Source: Trametes villosa
Lineage: Eukaryota; Basidiomycota; Agaricomycetes; Polyporales; Polyporaceae
Length of the DNA: 64,000 bases
NCBI GenBank assembly: GCA_002964805.2
Contig: PUDQ02000102.1
Span: forward strand, 62,001 to 126,000
Direction: 5' to 3'
This document shows, piece by piece, positions 24,126 through 35,306 of the stretch (position 1 is its first letter; every line of letters starts with the position of its first letter). The notes under the pieces are model-generated. The model was given only the letters and a program-made list of their open reading frames with translations, was not told where the DNA came from and did no database searches. Both the position numbers and the translations under genes were made by a program.

Positions 24126-26750
24126 TTAGCGCTGGCAACGACGCGGACGGGCGCTCGTTCGCAATCGCTCTTGTCTTCCTCCTCCCTCCTCGCTGCACTT
24201 GGCTCGCTAAGCAGATCGCGCTCGTCTATGGCTCCTCGTGCACCTTTAGAACGGTGGCCAGCTGGGTTCTTGTCTCATGATTTCTGCGCTTTGGCTCTGT
24301 TCTATCTTGGCACTCGCACGGCACAAATCAAACACCTAGGCTCAGCACGGGCACTCGTACTGGAGAGTTGCCGAGGCTGGAGCAGAGCAAGCAGGCCATG
24401 GGTACGCCTTACGAGGTACACCACAGGTAAGTGGAAGTATGTCATGACCGGCGACGCTTCTGTGTACATCGCAAAACGTGTCTCCTCGCCCAATGCCCGG
24501 GGATCGACCCCTCGTGCGATTCTGCTTCGAGATGTCCTGTTCCCCGTGGCCGTCTCGTTCGAAGCAGTCTGTGCCCTGGTATGCCCGATGCCACACAATG
24601 GCTGGACTGGAACGCTGCGTAATCTGGCTTGAGGAGCAGTCAGCAAGTCGAGTGCTAACACATCCCCTTTTCAGTTCGAAGCATGCCGCGCCGACGCCAA
24701 CGATCACGCTCCCAGTAGCCTGCTTGTCCGCATCCGCGGAGAGTGAGTTTGTTGCGCGCGACATAAAAGGACACCAGCGACATCGCACTGCAGACGTGCG
24801 CGCTCGCCTTCCGAGGACATCAACCCTTGCGATCACCCTGCCCATACGCCCGATAGGTCGTCGCAACGTACATCAGCCATGCCCAGGCGTCCGATACGGG
24901 CGGCTCCTGATTCTCCCGCGCATCTTCCGCCTTGCGTCCACGGACGTGGGCGACGACATGGGGCTTGGGCAGGAATCGGGGCTATGCCGCAAAGGGAGAT
25001 GCTAGGTGCGTTGCGAGTCCGCTATTCTCGTGACCATATCCGGCGCATCCCTCGGACTAGTCGCGCAGTATCGTACGCTGAGCCTGTCCACGTCGCGGTA
25101 GTATGCCCGAATCCCCACCACGCCCCGCTATCTAGGAGTCCTCGCTCGAGACACACGCGCCATCGCCCAAGAAGCTAGCCTTCCGCTCATCGCGACTGTC
25201 CGCGCTGGTCGCATCGTTGTCCTCGCGGGGGACTCGCCTGGCGTGTGATGCGGCGCTCAAGACGGATCGTGGTACGTCGTTTGAATCAAAGTACGGTCTC
25301 CGAACGGCCGTCGGGGTCATGGTAGATGGTCGGTCACACCGCGGGCGCGAACGCGACATCTCCGGCTGTCGCTTCGCGCAGCGGTGTCGATGGATGCGAC
25401 AGAAGTCGAGCCGAGTGGGGGCGACTCGCACCGCGCCTACACGAGCACTTCAGAGATCAGTGGGCTCTGCGGCGGCACAGAACGCAGGCACGGCGCTCTG
25501 CTGCTTATGGTGCGATAGGAGCTCACGGCTCGGCAACCCGCTGTAGAGGTAACCAGCGCACACCCGCCCATCCGTAGAGCAGCCTCGTCGACGTTTTCTT
25601 CCGAGGCGAGTCACGCCGAGCGCAAGCCGGACGTTTGTATGCCTGGTCAATGCTAAACAACGCGCTCTGTAGGACGGGGACACGGAAGGCGTCGAAAACC
25701 TTGCGTATCCGCGACATCTCCGAGCTCGATGCTCTCTTGAGTGGGGCTCCAGACTCTCTTTAATGCAGCCCCGCGCTGCCGTCAAGGCTTCGGGTGTCCA
25801 CCGACCGGTACGTCGCACCGCATTCATCTTCTCGTCGTTATCGACGCTCCGTCCCGCAATACCCGTTAAGAGGGCCCGGGCGTCGACCGCGGAGACGGCG
25901 CGCATACCCGCCTGCTCGCAGAGAAGATTCGCCAATGTGTCCTTTCACGGTAAGCAACGTCAAGTCCCTGGTGGATAGTCGTGCGCAAAGTTGGTGCTAA
26001 ACAGCGACATCTCTAGAACGCGCGCACCGATTGCGCCACGGACGTTTCGTACGCGCGACACCCGTACTCTTGACCGCAACTTTACACGGTCGTCAAGTCG
26101 GAAGTCCCCAAGTTCTCCACGACTGGTAAGCCGTACTACGTCCTTAGTATCGTCGTTCCTACCTTGTGGCCCGCATGATACCGCTGCGCGTCTACCTCCA
26201 CAATGAACATCATCTTGGCGATAATTAACTGACGAGACCATGGGCCGCGAAAAGGCGTGGCTGCGATTGCGCGCGCGCGGCAGGTAGGGAGAGGAGCAGG
26301 CTCTCCCTTGTAGAGCCTCCGTTCCAGCGATGCGGTATGTGGGTGTACCTGTGCACGATTTCCACGCTGGACACCTGGTTCCTGAATGCCGTCCGTATTG
26401 CGCGTGCGTGTGGACGGAAGAAGACCTGGGCCGCACGTCTGATGGACAGACGTACTGCGCGCGAGACCGGGACAAACCTGTGCGTGGGCAGTTGTCAGTC
26501 GGCGCGGTAGGACGATGGGGCAGTGTTCACCACCGCACTCATGTGTACAGCTCCTCGTGTGAGAGATGCGTAAGCTGTACCCAATTGCTCACCAAGTCCA
26601 ATGTCAACGATTCTGAAGCAGAAATCGGGAGTTCAACGGTGTTACAGCGGGACAGGCATGCTGGGCGTGTGTTTCCAGCGTCCATCTCGGTGGACAGGAC
26701 CTTGTAAGCAACAAAGGTTCAACCGCATCTTTCCGCGCCCATCTGCTTCG
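24126..26750 (+). pseudogene. Y-family gene remnant, copy 4
   Basis: Longest aligned Y copy. The first exon (RLEQSKQAMGTPYEVHH) ends at GTAAGT near 24428. A long intron ends CCCCTTTTCAG near 24674 after GTGCTAAC. The next exon (HAAPTPTITLPVACLSAS) ends at GTGAGT near 24747. A later exon reads QEASLPLIATVRAGRIVVLAG around 25170-25235 and matches copy 5 (SQETALPLITTVLAGRITVYAG). Two distal introns are seen, one with acceptor at 25672 and a non-canonical GC donor, and 25950-26016 (GTAAGC to CTCTAG). Stops such as the one after AGDSPGV disable the frame. Product unknown. Confidence 0.45.
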
Positions 26751-26789
26751 TGACGCGGTGCAGGCGTTCCTCGTATCGATGAAGTGCGG

Positions 26790-26875
26790 TATAAATGCCT
26801 CGGATGCGCGGGTGCATAACCCGCACATGCGTATCGGGCACGCTGTCAGCCCTTCCTCCCCTCTGCACATCCCTG
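26790..26875 (+). promoter_or_regulatory. HET-3 core promoter
   Basis: TATAAA at 26790-26795, a partly conserved hairpin, and CGTATCGGGCACGCTGTCAG followed by CCTTCCTCCC. The 5' UTR intron 26915-26976 (GTGAGC to TTTGCAG) ends one base before the start codon. Confidence 0.7.
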
Positions 26876-26977
26876 ATCTCTGTGAGCTACTTTCCCCCCT
26901 AGAATCGCAGCCAGGTGAGCTCGAGGACGACTGCAGATGGGACCAGCTGCTCACAATCTCCTGTCGGTGTTTGCAGC

Positions 26978-29497
26978 ATGCCACGATTCCTAAATACCTG
27001 GACTGGCGAGTTCGAGTGGCATAGCGACCCGAAGAAGGTCCGGTACGCCATCCTGTCCCACGTGTGGCGAACTCCCGAGGAGGGCGGCGAGCAGACGTTC
27101 GACGACGTGCGGCGAATCCAAGCGGATGTGAATGCAGCGCGGGAGGGGCCTGGCGGGCCATATCCCGCCCACTGGCCCATCTACGACACGATCAACGCGC
27201 CCTTCCCTAACGACATCCCAGAGCTGCTTGCTGCGGGCAATATTAGCATCATATTCGCCGTCGAGTCTCCGCTCTCAGACAAGATAAAGGGCCTCTGCAA
27301 GGTCGCCCGCGACGCTGGCTTCAATCTTGTCTGGAACGACACGTGTTGCATCGACAAGTCGAGCAGTGCCGAGCTCTCGGAGGCGATCAACTCGATGTAC
27401 GAGTGGTACCGCTTGTCAGATCTGTGCTACGTCTACCTAGCCGACGTCCGCAACGGTGACGATCCGAAGGACCCAGATTCCAAATTCCGGCGCAGCAAAT
27501 GGCATGGGCGGGGATGGACGCTGCAGGAACTCATCGCCCCGGAGCGCATCGAGTTTCTGACATCCAGCTGGAGATTCCTGGGGACGAAACTAGGGCTTGC
27601 TATCACTCTAGCCAAGATCACCCGGATCGACTTCAATATCCTCCTTGGCCGGACCCCCGTGGAGTCGGCCAGCGTCGCACAAAGGATGTCGTGGGCGGCG
27701 GAGCGCGAGACAACCCGCGTTGAGGATCGGGCATATAGCCTCATGGGCCTTTTCGGCGTCCACATGTCCCCAATCTACGGCGAGGGGACGAATGCGTTCC
27801 TCCGTCTCCAGGAGGAAATCATTAGGACCATTCCCGACCAAAGCATATTCGCCTGGTCGGCGCCATCCCTCAAGCACCGTCATGACGCGTATATTGGTTT
27901 CTGCCTCTTGGCATCCTCTCCAGAATCGTTTAGAGCATCGACAGTCAGACCGATAAGCCCCTCCAAATTCGCGTCGAGACTGAACCTGCCAGGGCCCGAG
28001 GAGGTTCCACCCTTGGACTGTGCCTTCGCTCCTCAAGGTGCCCGCATTCGGCTGTTATGTGTCAATCTGACAGAGGTACGACAATGCATCTGGGAATCTT
28101 GGCAGGACCATCACCCGGGGTGCGCGACGGTCAGCCGACGTAGCTATCGCGAGGCGGACAAACTGGCCCTGTTGCAGTGCGAGGATGAGCAAGGACGTCT
28201 CGCTGGACTTCCTTTTCATTCTTCCGAAGTTGCAGGGGGCGGGCGCGGCTCCCTCGTTGGTTCCCTTTGCACCTGCTTTGGAAACACTTCGTCCCGCATC
28301 GTATGGCTGTCCCGAGAGGTGCTCGCGAATACCGGTCCGAAAGGCGTCAAGCTGGAGACGGCCGAGGTCTCCTTGCTCCGCCACCTCTCGATTACCCCTC
28401 AGTTCAAGTCACTCCTTCCGATTCACTCGCTTCCCGTGCTCGATCTGTGGCCACAGTTTCGTTTGGACAGGCCCGTCGCTTTTTTTCTCTCCCCGGACAG
28501 CATCGCGAGCCTACGCGCGCTCGACTTCACTACCTCCCCTTTACAGGTTGCGCGCGGGAGGGAAGAGATCACCTTGGAGACCACCCTCGCATGGCGTGAC
28601 GGCGACGTTCCGCATTCCATCCCGTTGCGTCTATCTCTTGTCAGAATCTACCAGCCCTTCCTTGATATGGTTAAGTTTAGCTTCTCTAGTCGTGGCCTCA
28701 TAAGGTCGCCTGGTCTCGCAAGCAGTTCCACAGCCACTTCCTCTTCAGCTACGTGCTTCGAAGTGCCGGTCAGCGATAGTGAGCACGTTCAGCAAGAGCG
28801 CAACGGCAACATCAAACTTCGATACACACTGGCGCGATTCGACCTTTTCATCCGCCCATATCCTCAGCGGCCACAGGAGGCTCGACTTCTACGACTCTCC
28901 CTCGAACGTGGTCCGAAAGTCCGCGAACGTTATTCTCCTAACAGCTGGCCTACCGTCTTCCTCGTCATGGAGATGAGCCAGGAGCACGAACGTATCACCA
29001 ACTCCAGGTGTGTCCTAACGTCTCAGGGTTTACGACACATAAAGTTAACAGCACCTCGAATCAACACAGCACTCCGGGCCTCCACAACGACTCGGCGCAG
29101 CCGCTCTCCCTCACCAACGTTCCGGGTGCCAGGCCCCAGTCCCCGAACGTTACCACGACGCAGAGCGCGTCACTCGAGGAGAGGATGGATGCTTTGGAGC
29201 GGGAGAACAGCGCGCTGCGCGCACAGGTGTCCACCGTGACCGGGGAGATGGCGGCCAAGGTGGCAGTGTTTGCTAGCCAGAACACCGCGCTCGCCAACGA
29301 GAACGCCGCGCTACAGGCACAGATGGCTGCGGTGTGGCAGAGGCTCGACGCCCTCACCGCGTCCGCGGACGCAGGTAAGTCAGCTGTTGTTGCAATGGTG
29401 TTCACGTCCTCCAACTTACACGGCGTCGGTGTCCTAACTGCACACAGAAGCTACGCCGTCTTCCTCGCCTGAGCGGAAGAGACGTAGGAACGTATGA
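26978..29497 (+). CDS. HET-3, HET-domain protein with coiled-coil tail
   Basis: Exons 26978-29007, 29052-29374 and 29448-29497 give 800 residues. The HET domain is complete (RYAILSHVW, DTCCIDKSSSAELSEAINSM, RGWTLQELIAPE, EDRAYSLMGLFGV, PIYGEG, DQSIFAW). The variable region carries TGPKGVKLETAEVSLLRHLS, also present almost unchanged in HET-8. The coiled coil (LEERMDALERENSALRAQV onward) covers about 717-783, and the last exon ends in the basic PERKRRRNV, a possible nuclear signal. As in HET-1 there is no long acidic linker. The 44-bp first intron matches HET-1 and HET-8 nearly base for base. A 3' UTR intron is likely at 29510-29589. Confidence 0.87.
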
Positions 29498-29589
29498 TGG
29501 CCTCTGGGAGTGACGTGCTTGGAGTAATCTTCTGACGCTTTCCGGTGATTTGATGGCTGAAATTTATATGCATTATACCTTCGCTACAG

Positions 29590-30724
29590 GCTCTGGATCC
29601 GAGACACTATGCCATGTACTGAGATGTATCGCGCAGTATGTATTCTTGTACGAGGCGCGACACAGTCCACCTTATTATGAGGCCCTATCGATGAGGCTGG
29701 CGAGCACCCTAATCGTCTAGTGCCGCGCGTGTCCGAGGCGAGGTGTGAAACACGGGCTTGCGGTTCTGCCAGCTCGCCCGCCGTCGCGCCGCCGTGATGC
29801 GCTGGGTAGAGGACACAGGTGGTCTGGCGGGTAGACGAGTAGTGTCAGAGACATGGAACGTGGCAGAGCCTCGGCCGTGTTGCAGATGGCCGCCTGTGCC
29901 GTGCAAGTTCGGGACATCAAGCCTTTGCTTTGGCTATGAGTGTGAAGACACGCATTCGTGGCGAGTTTCCCAACGCGATGAAGGTGTATAGCTCTCGGTA
30001 GTAGTGACTGTGTGAGCGACATAGATGGGCGGAAGTGCTGGTCAATACGACGCTCGGGCTGTTCGAGGACATACATGTGCACTCGAGCCTAACCAATCCT
30101 GCTTGGCTGGGATATCGTTGGGTACCGGATTGGATAGCTAGCGCTGTACGCGCATGACCAGTGTCGGTAAAAGCGTGGCGAGGCTGCCGCCGGTCAGAGG
30201 TGCACGGCGTCTGTGCAGATACTGCCATTGTGAGTGAACGGTCTAACGCAGATCGAAGTTGGCGTACGAACTCACGGAGAGCTTGAGCGGCCCGCTACAT
30301 CAACTCCTCAGTCAATTCTGCGATTGAATGACCGAGAATAGCGTAGTGTTCCCCTGGAAGGAGGATCATTAGGCGCGAATAAGTGAGCGACACTGTACTG
30401 AGTCCGCGGTACCTAGGACTCGGAGCAGGTAGCGGCACAACGAAGATTGCTCATCGTTTCCACGGGGAACATCCATGATCAATGTGGTTTCTTTGTGAAG
30501 GCTGGATAAGAGAAAAGCTTTCGGAGGGGTAAGCGTGTGTTGCAAGGCACAGGAGGCAAGCTACAAGAGCGACTCGGACGGGCGAGAGAGCGAGCGCGGG
30601 CATGACGCGCGTGCTATCCTGGCACGACTGCACAACCGAAGCGGGAGTGTCTCTCGACCGAACAGCATCCAGGGAGTTTGGAAACGTCGAACAGTGCCCT
30701 GTTGGGCTGAGAAGTGTGCGAGAA
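29590..30724. other. HET-3 downstream spacer
   Basis: 29700-30080 has a minus-strand open stretch (ALPRSMSLTLLVYPPDHL) similar to frames in the 3' flanks of HET-2 and HET-8, perhaps the 3' end of X. From 30090 to 30724 I see no gene. Confidence 0.35.
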
Positions 30725-32370
30725 TCGACGCAAAGAAGTTACTGACAGGAGAGCGGTAGATAGACATCACGTCGTGCGCGAGCATCCAGCGGCCAGAACA
30801 GCCGATACCTTTCGTCTATCATAACTTTTGAGCGTAGCGATGACGTTACACGCCGACGAGAGCGTAAGCGAAACGACGTCCGTCGCGTGCCCCGTCTCCG
30901 CGGCGGCGTAGAAGAGCCTGTGAAGTCAAGACGAACGTGTCAGCAACGTTTTGCCCCTCAGTAACGGGACTCTGCGCCCTCGCGCCTCCCGCGCGCCCCA
31001 GCCACAATCGTGTCGTGCAGCCGGCTTCAACGCACGCTCTCGGGCGCGCTAGGAGAAGTTGGATCTGGTAGCTTCACGAGAACCGCCGCCTCGAGGATTC
31101 GCTTTCGGAACAAGCGCGTGGACGTTCGCACTTCGGCCCCGCTCGCGCTCGTGATTACGGCTGAAAGCGCGGAAATTCACGAGCGCCACGTATGAGAGGA
31201 GGTTGAACACACTCACGGAGAGGTCCTCTTGAATGACGGAGACGGAGTCCGTGCTTCCATCTAGGCAAAACCAACAGCTGGATCGCCCTCGGGTTGTCCG
31301 GCCGGGGCGCAGATGCTTTTGGATGGAGACGCCGCCGCTTTCAACGATATGCACCGAGTAGAGCAGCATCCCTGGCCGCGAGCCGTGGGCGGCAGGAAGG
31401 GATCGACTGTAGATGGAGCCGAGAAGGGCGAGGTTGTATAGGTGTCGAGCAAAAACACCTCACTCAACCTGAGGTGATTCTTCTCCCCAGCGCGAGCCTT
31501 ACAGGCCTGTGCAATGATTCAGCCGATAGACCCCACGGAATCGTCAGTGCCGCTCCCACAGAGAAGTCATCGGGGTCTGGACTGGCGCGATCGGCGTGGC
31601 GCTGTCCGAAGAGCGACGGATATGCTGCTACGAGCAGAATACGTTGGCGGAGTCACCGTCCTAGTGCCGCGATACATGTACATCAGTACCAGCGACGAAA
31701 ATAATAGCTTGTAGACCAACTCACGAGGGCAGATCTAGGAAGAGTTGATGTCTCGCGAGGGCTGACCCGAGTGTGGCGGGACGCGCCGCAGCGCAGCGGG
31801 ACGTCTGCAGCGCGCGCATTTAGTTGGTGGCATTTCTTACGGGTGGCGTCAGCTTTAGAACCACCTCGTATTGAGGACGCGGCTTGAAAGCTTGAAAGCC
31901 GGCCATGCAGGGTACGCGGGCGTGTAACAGGGACACCTGGCGAATGCCGCATGGTTAGCTCTCCGCGGTGTACGCTCCGTGAAGCGGGTGCCGTAGTTCA
32001 CATAGGTGCTCCGAGACGGCCCATGCCCACGGGCCTGGAACCCATTTCCTCCTCGAACTTGCAGTAATGTCATGTGCGTCGATGCAAGCTGGCGTCCGCC
32101 TGGTTTTGCGCCGCAGTTGTATCCACGACGCTGTGGGGTTCTTTGTATGATGGACCGGCCACTGATCATTAGACAGGAAGCCTGAAACTATACAAGCGCA
32201 AAGCGTACCTTTGGATTCAAAAACGTACGTCCTTGACGGCGGCGGTGAGGAGAGCGGTCTTCACGAGCAGCCATGGATACCGCGTGCGACGGCGGCATCC
32301 AATCCGTACTGCGTCATCGCTCCTGGTTGGTCGCTACCACCGTGTCTGTGCTGATGTCCGAGAGGTCCAC
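30725..32370 (-). pseudogene. X-family gene remnant, copy 4
   Basis: Shared minus-strand donors are seen: GTGAGTTGG near 31725 (acceptor GCACTAG about 55 bp on) and GTGAGTGT near 31215. The Ser/Pro-rich exon 31467-31261 has STVDPFLPPTARGQG and CAPAGQPEGDPAVGF, aligned with copy 2. The first exon keeps QYGLDAAVARGIHG but its start codon context and upstream frame are broken. Product unknown. Confidence 0.42.
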
Positions 32371-32494
32371 ACACGAAGCGCAGAGTGTGAGTGTCGCAGA
32401 TCGTAGGACAGGCGGCGGCCCTGAACGTGAACGAGCGAGGAGAGTGAGAGCGAGTGCGCGGCGCTAAGGGCCAAAGTCTGGCCCACCAAGACAG

Positions 32495-32502
32495 TGACGT
32501 CA
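32495..32502 (+). promoter_or_regulatory. CRE-like element between X4 and Y5
   Basis: TGACGTCA with CTTAGCGCTGGCAACG downstream, identical in order to the site at 24118. It lies between divergent X copy 4 and Y copy 5. Confidence 0.5.
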
Positions 32503-34860
32503 TCCAGGCTACTTAGCGCTGGCAACGACGCGCACAGGCGCTCGTGCGACTCGTTCTTGTCTTCCTCCTCCCTTCTCACTACACCTCGCTGACCAGATCG
32601 TGCTCGTCCATGGCTCCTCCACCGCAGGGCGCCTTCACTGCGGCTCCCTAGGTCTCTGCTTAACAGCTCCCTGTGTCTGATGTTTCTCGGATCTACCATG
32701 GCACTCGCACGCCCGCACAAATGAAACTCTGAGGCTCCCCACTACTCGTACTAGAGGGTCGCCGTGTTCCAAGGCTCTAGAGGAGCAGAGAACCCATGGA
32801 TAGACCCTGCGAGGTACAAAAGAGGTTAGTAGAACTCATTCATGGCCGACGAAGCTTCTGTGTACATCGCGAAATTGTTCCTGCTCGACCCATGCGCGCG
32901 CGTTGACAGCTCGTGCAGTCTTGCTCTCATGTGCTGTCTCCAGTTCGCTGCAGTCAGTCTACCCCTGCTATCTCGGTGTAAAATGTTGGCTCGACTGGGA
33001 CGCTGTGAAATCTGACTTGATGACTAGTCTGCAAGTCGAGTGCTAACACCTACGCTTTTCAGTTCAAAGCATCGATGCCAGCGACTGATTTACCAATAGC
33101 CTGCTCGATAGCATTTGCAGACTGTAAGTTCGTTTTGCGCGATATAGAAGTGTTCGTGTGGCATCACACTAAAGACATGCGGGCCGGCACTAGGAAACCC
33201 AGCCTACATACCGACTCTCCGTCTTTCGACGGCATTATCCCTTGCCATTCTGCCTATACGCCTGTCAGGTCGCGGAGACGTACATCAGCAACACCCAATC
33301 GTCAGTTACCTAGCGGCTTTTGGCTCTCCCGCGCATCCGTGGAACTGCGGTTAGGGGCATGGTGGACGACTTATAGCCTAGGCATCAACAGGGGAACAGG
33401 ATCATGTAGAGGCTACGCCACGTATCCCGGGGAGAACGATGCATGGTACGTTGCGAATCCGCCATTCTCCCGTGATCTTCCCGCAGCCTCACTAGTACTG
33501 GTCGCGCAGTATGGCACGCTGAGCACGTACATTTCGCGGCAGTACGCCCGAAGTCCAACCAATCCTCACTACCAAGAGGCCCTCGGTGGAAACACGCGCG
33601 CCGTCTCCCAAGAAACTGCCCTTCCGCTTATCACCACTGTCCTCGCTGGTCGCATCACCGTCTATGCGGGAGGGCCGTCTGGCGTGCGATGCGGCGCTCG
33701 AGACAGATACTGGTACGTCGCTTGAATTATATGTATGGTCTCCGAACGGCCGTCGGGGTCGTGGTAGATGGTCGGTTACACCGCAGGCGCGAACGACATC
33801 CCCGACTGTCGCTTCGCGCGGCGGAGTTGATATATGCGGCGGGGCTCGAGCCGAGCGTGGTCGACTCGCACTGCGCCCACACGCTTACCGGGCTCTGCGG
33901 CGGCACAGAACGCAGGCACGTCGCCCTGCTGCTTATGGTGCGATAGGAGCGCACGCCTCGGCAATCCGCTGTAGAGGTGGCCCACACCCGCTCATCCGTA
34001 GAGCAGCCTTGTCGACGTTTTCTTCCGAGGTGAGTCACGCCGAGCGCAAGCCGGACGTCTGCGTACCCGGTCAGTGCTAAACAACGCCCTCTGCAGGACG
34101 GGGACACGGAAGGCATCGAAAAGGTTGCGTACCCGCGAGATCTCTGAGCTCGATGCTCTCTTGACTGCAGCCCCGCGCTGCCGTCAAGGTATCAGATGTC
34201 CAGCGACCGCTACGTCGCGCCGCGTCCATTATCTCGTGGTTATCGAGGCTCTGTCCCGCAATACCCGTTAAGAGGGAGCGGGCGTCGACCGCAGAGACGG
34301 CGCGCATACCTGCCCGCTCGCAGAGAATATTCGCCAATGTGTCCTTGCGAGGTGGGCAACGTTCAGGCCAGGGCGGATACTCGTGCGCATGTTCGGTGCT
34401 AAACAGCTCTACCTCTAGGACGGGTGCACCAATTGCGCTGTGGACATCGCCTACGCGCGACATCGTTCCGCCCGACGCACTCTTAGCCGTACCTCCGCTC
34501 TGTCGTCCGGTACGCCGCGTCACGCCCGCAATATATCTCATTTCTGCAGTCATGCAGAACGAGACCCGCACAAAGACGTGGCTCCGATTGCGCGCATGCG
34601 GCGGGTGGGGAGAGTAGCAGGCTTTCCGCTTCAGCAACGGGCCATGTAAATTCACCTGTATGCGGTTCTCATCAGAGGCAAACCGGTACTGAATGCAGCC
34701 CGGTTTGGGCGTGCAGATGAATGGAGGAAGGTCTAGGCCGCACGCCTGGTGGGCACAGAAGGACGGAAGCACTGCACGCGATGCTGCGATGATCTTTCTT
34801 GTGCGCGGGGAGGTTCCGGCCGTGGTAGGGATCTTAGCCGGTGCACGCCGCCGCACTCAC
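32503..34860 (+). pseudogene. Y-family gene remnant, copy 5
   Basis: Holds the longest open Y frame, 33075-33725, which reads through the family donor GTAAGTTCG at about 33124 and includes SLVLVAQYGTLSTYISRQYA and TRAVSQETALPLITTVLAG. The distal introns 34030-34096 (GTGAGT to CTGCAG) and 34352-34418 (GTGGGC to CTCTAG) are both 67 bp. The exon between them carries RTREISELDALLTAAPR, and the one after has TRDIVPPDALLAVPP, showing the internal exon duplication. An in-frame TAA near 34268 breaks the first of these exons. No known domain seen. HET-4 follows. Confidence 0.45.
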
Positions 34861-35119
34861 GCGTACGTCTCCTCGCTTGAAAGATGGGTAAGTTCAGTGT
34901 TATTCTTCGACCAATCGCTCCCCCATCCCAATGCTAACGGGGTTGAGACAGAACTCGAAGGTTCGGCGGTGCAACGAGATAGCGGCACCGTGGGCGCGTG
35001 TCTTCGAAGGTGGACTCTGGTGGACTGAACCTTCCGAAATGAATGAACTCGGTCGCTTCTTACCGCCCGGAATGAACTGCACGGCACGGAGCAGGCATGT
35101 CCCATATCGATGGGGGTGG

Positions 35120-35205
35120 TATATAGCCCTCGACCGCCGGTGTGCGTAACCCGCACACGCGTATCGGGCACGCTGTCAGCCCTTCCTCCCCTCTCCACAT
35201 CCGTA
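35120..35205 (+). promoter_or_regulatory. HET-4 core promoter
   Basis: TATATA at 35120-35125, a perfect GTGTGCG/CGCACAC hairpin at 35140-35158, then CGTATCGGGCACGCTGTCAG and CCTTCCTCCC. The 5' UTR intron is 35245-35305 (GTAAGT to TTGGCAG). Confidence 0.72.
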
Positions 35206-35306
35206 CTCGCTGTGAACCGCAAAGTCACCGACGCGCTCGACTATGTAAGTAGTACGGATGCGACGCAGAGGATGAAACACTCACCATTTGTGATATTATT
35301 GGCAGA

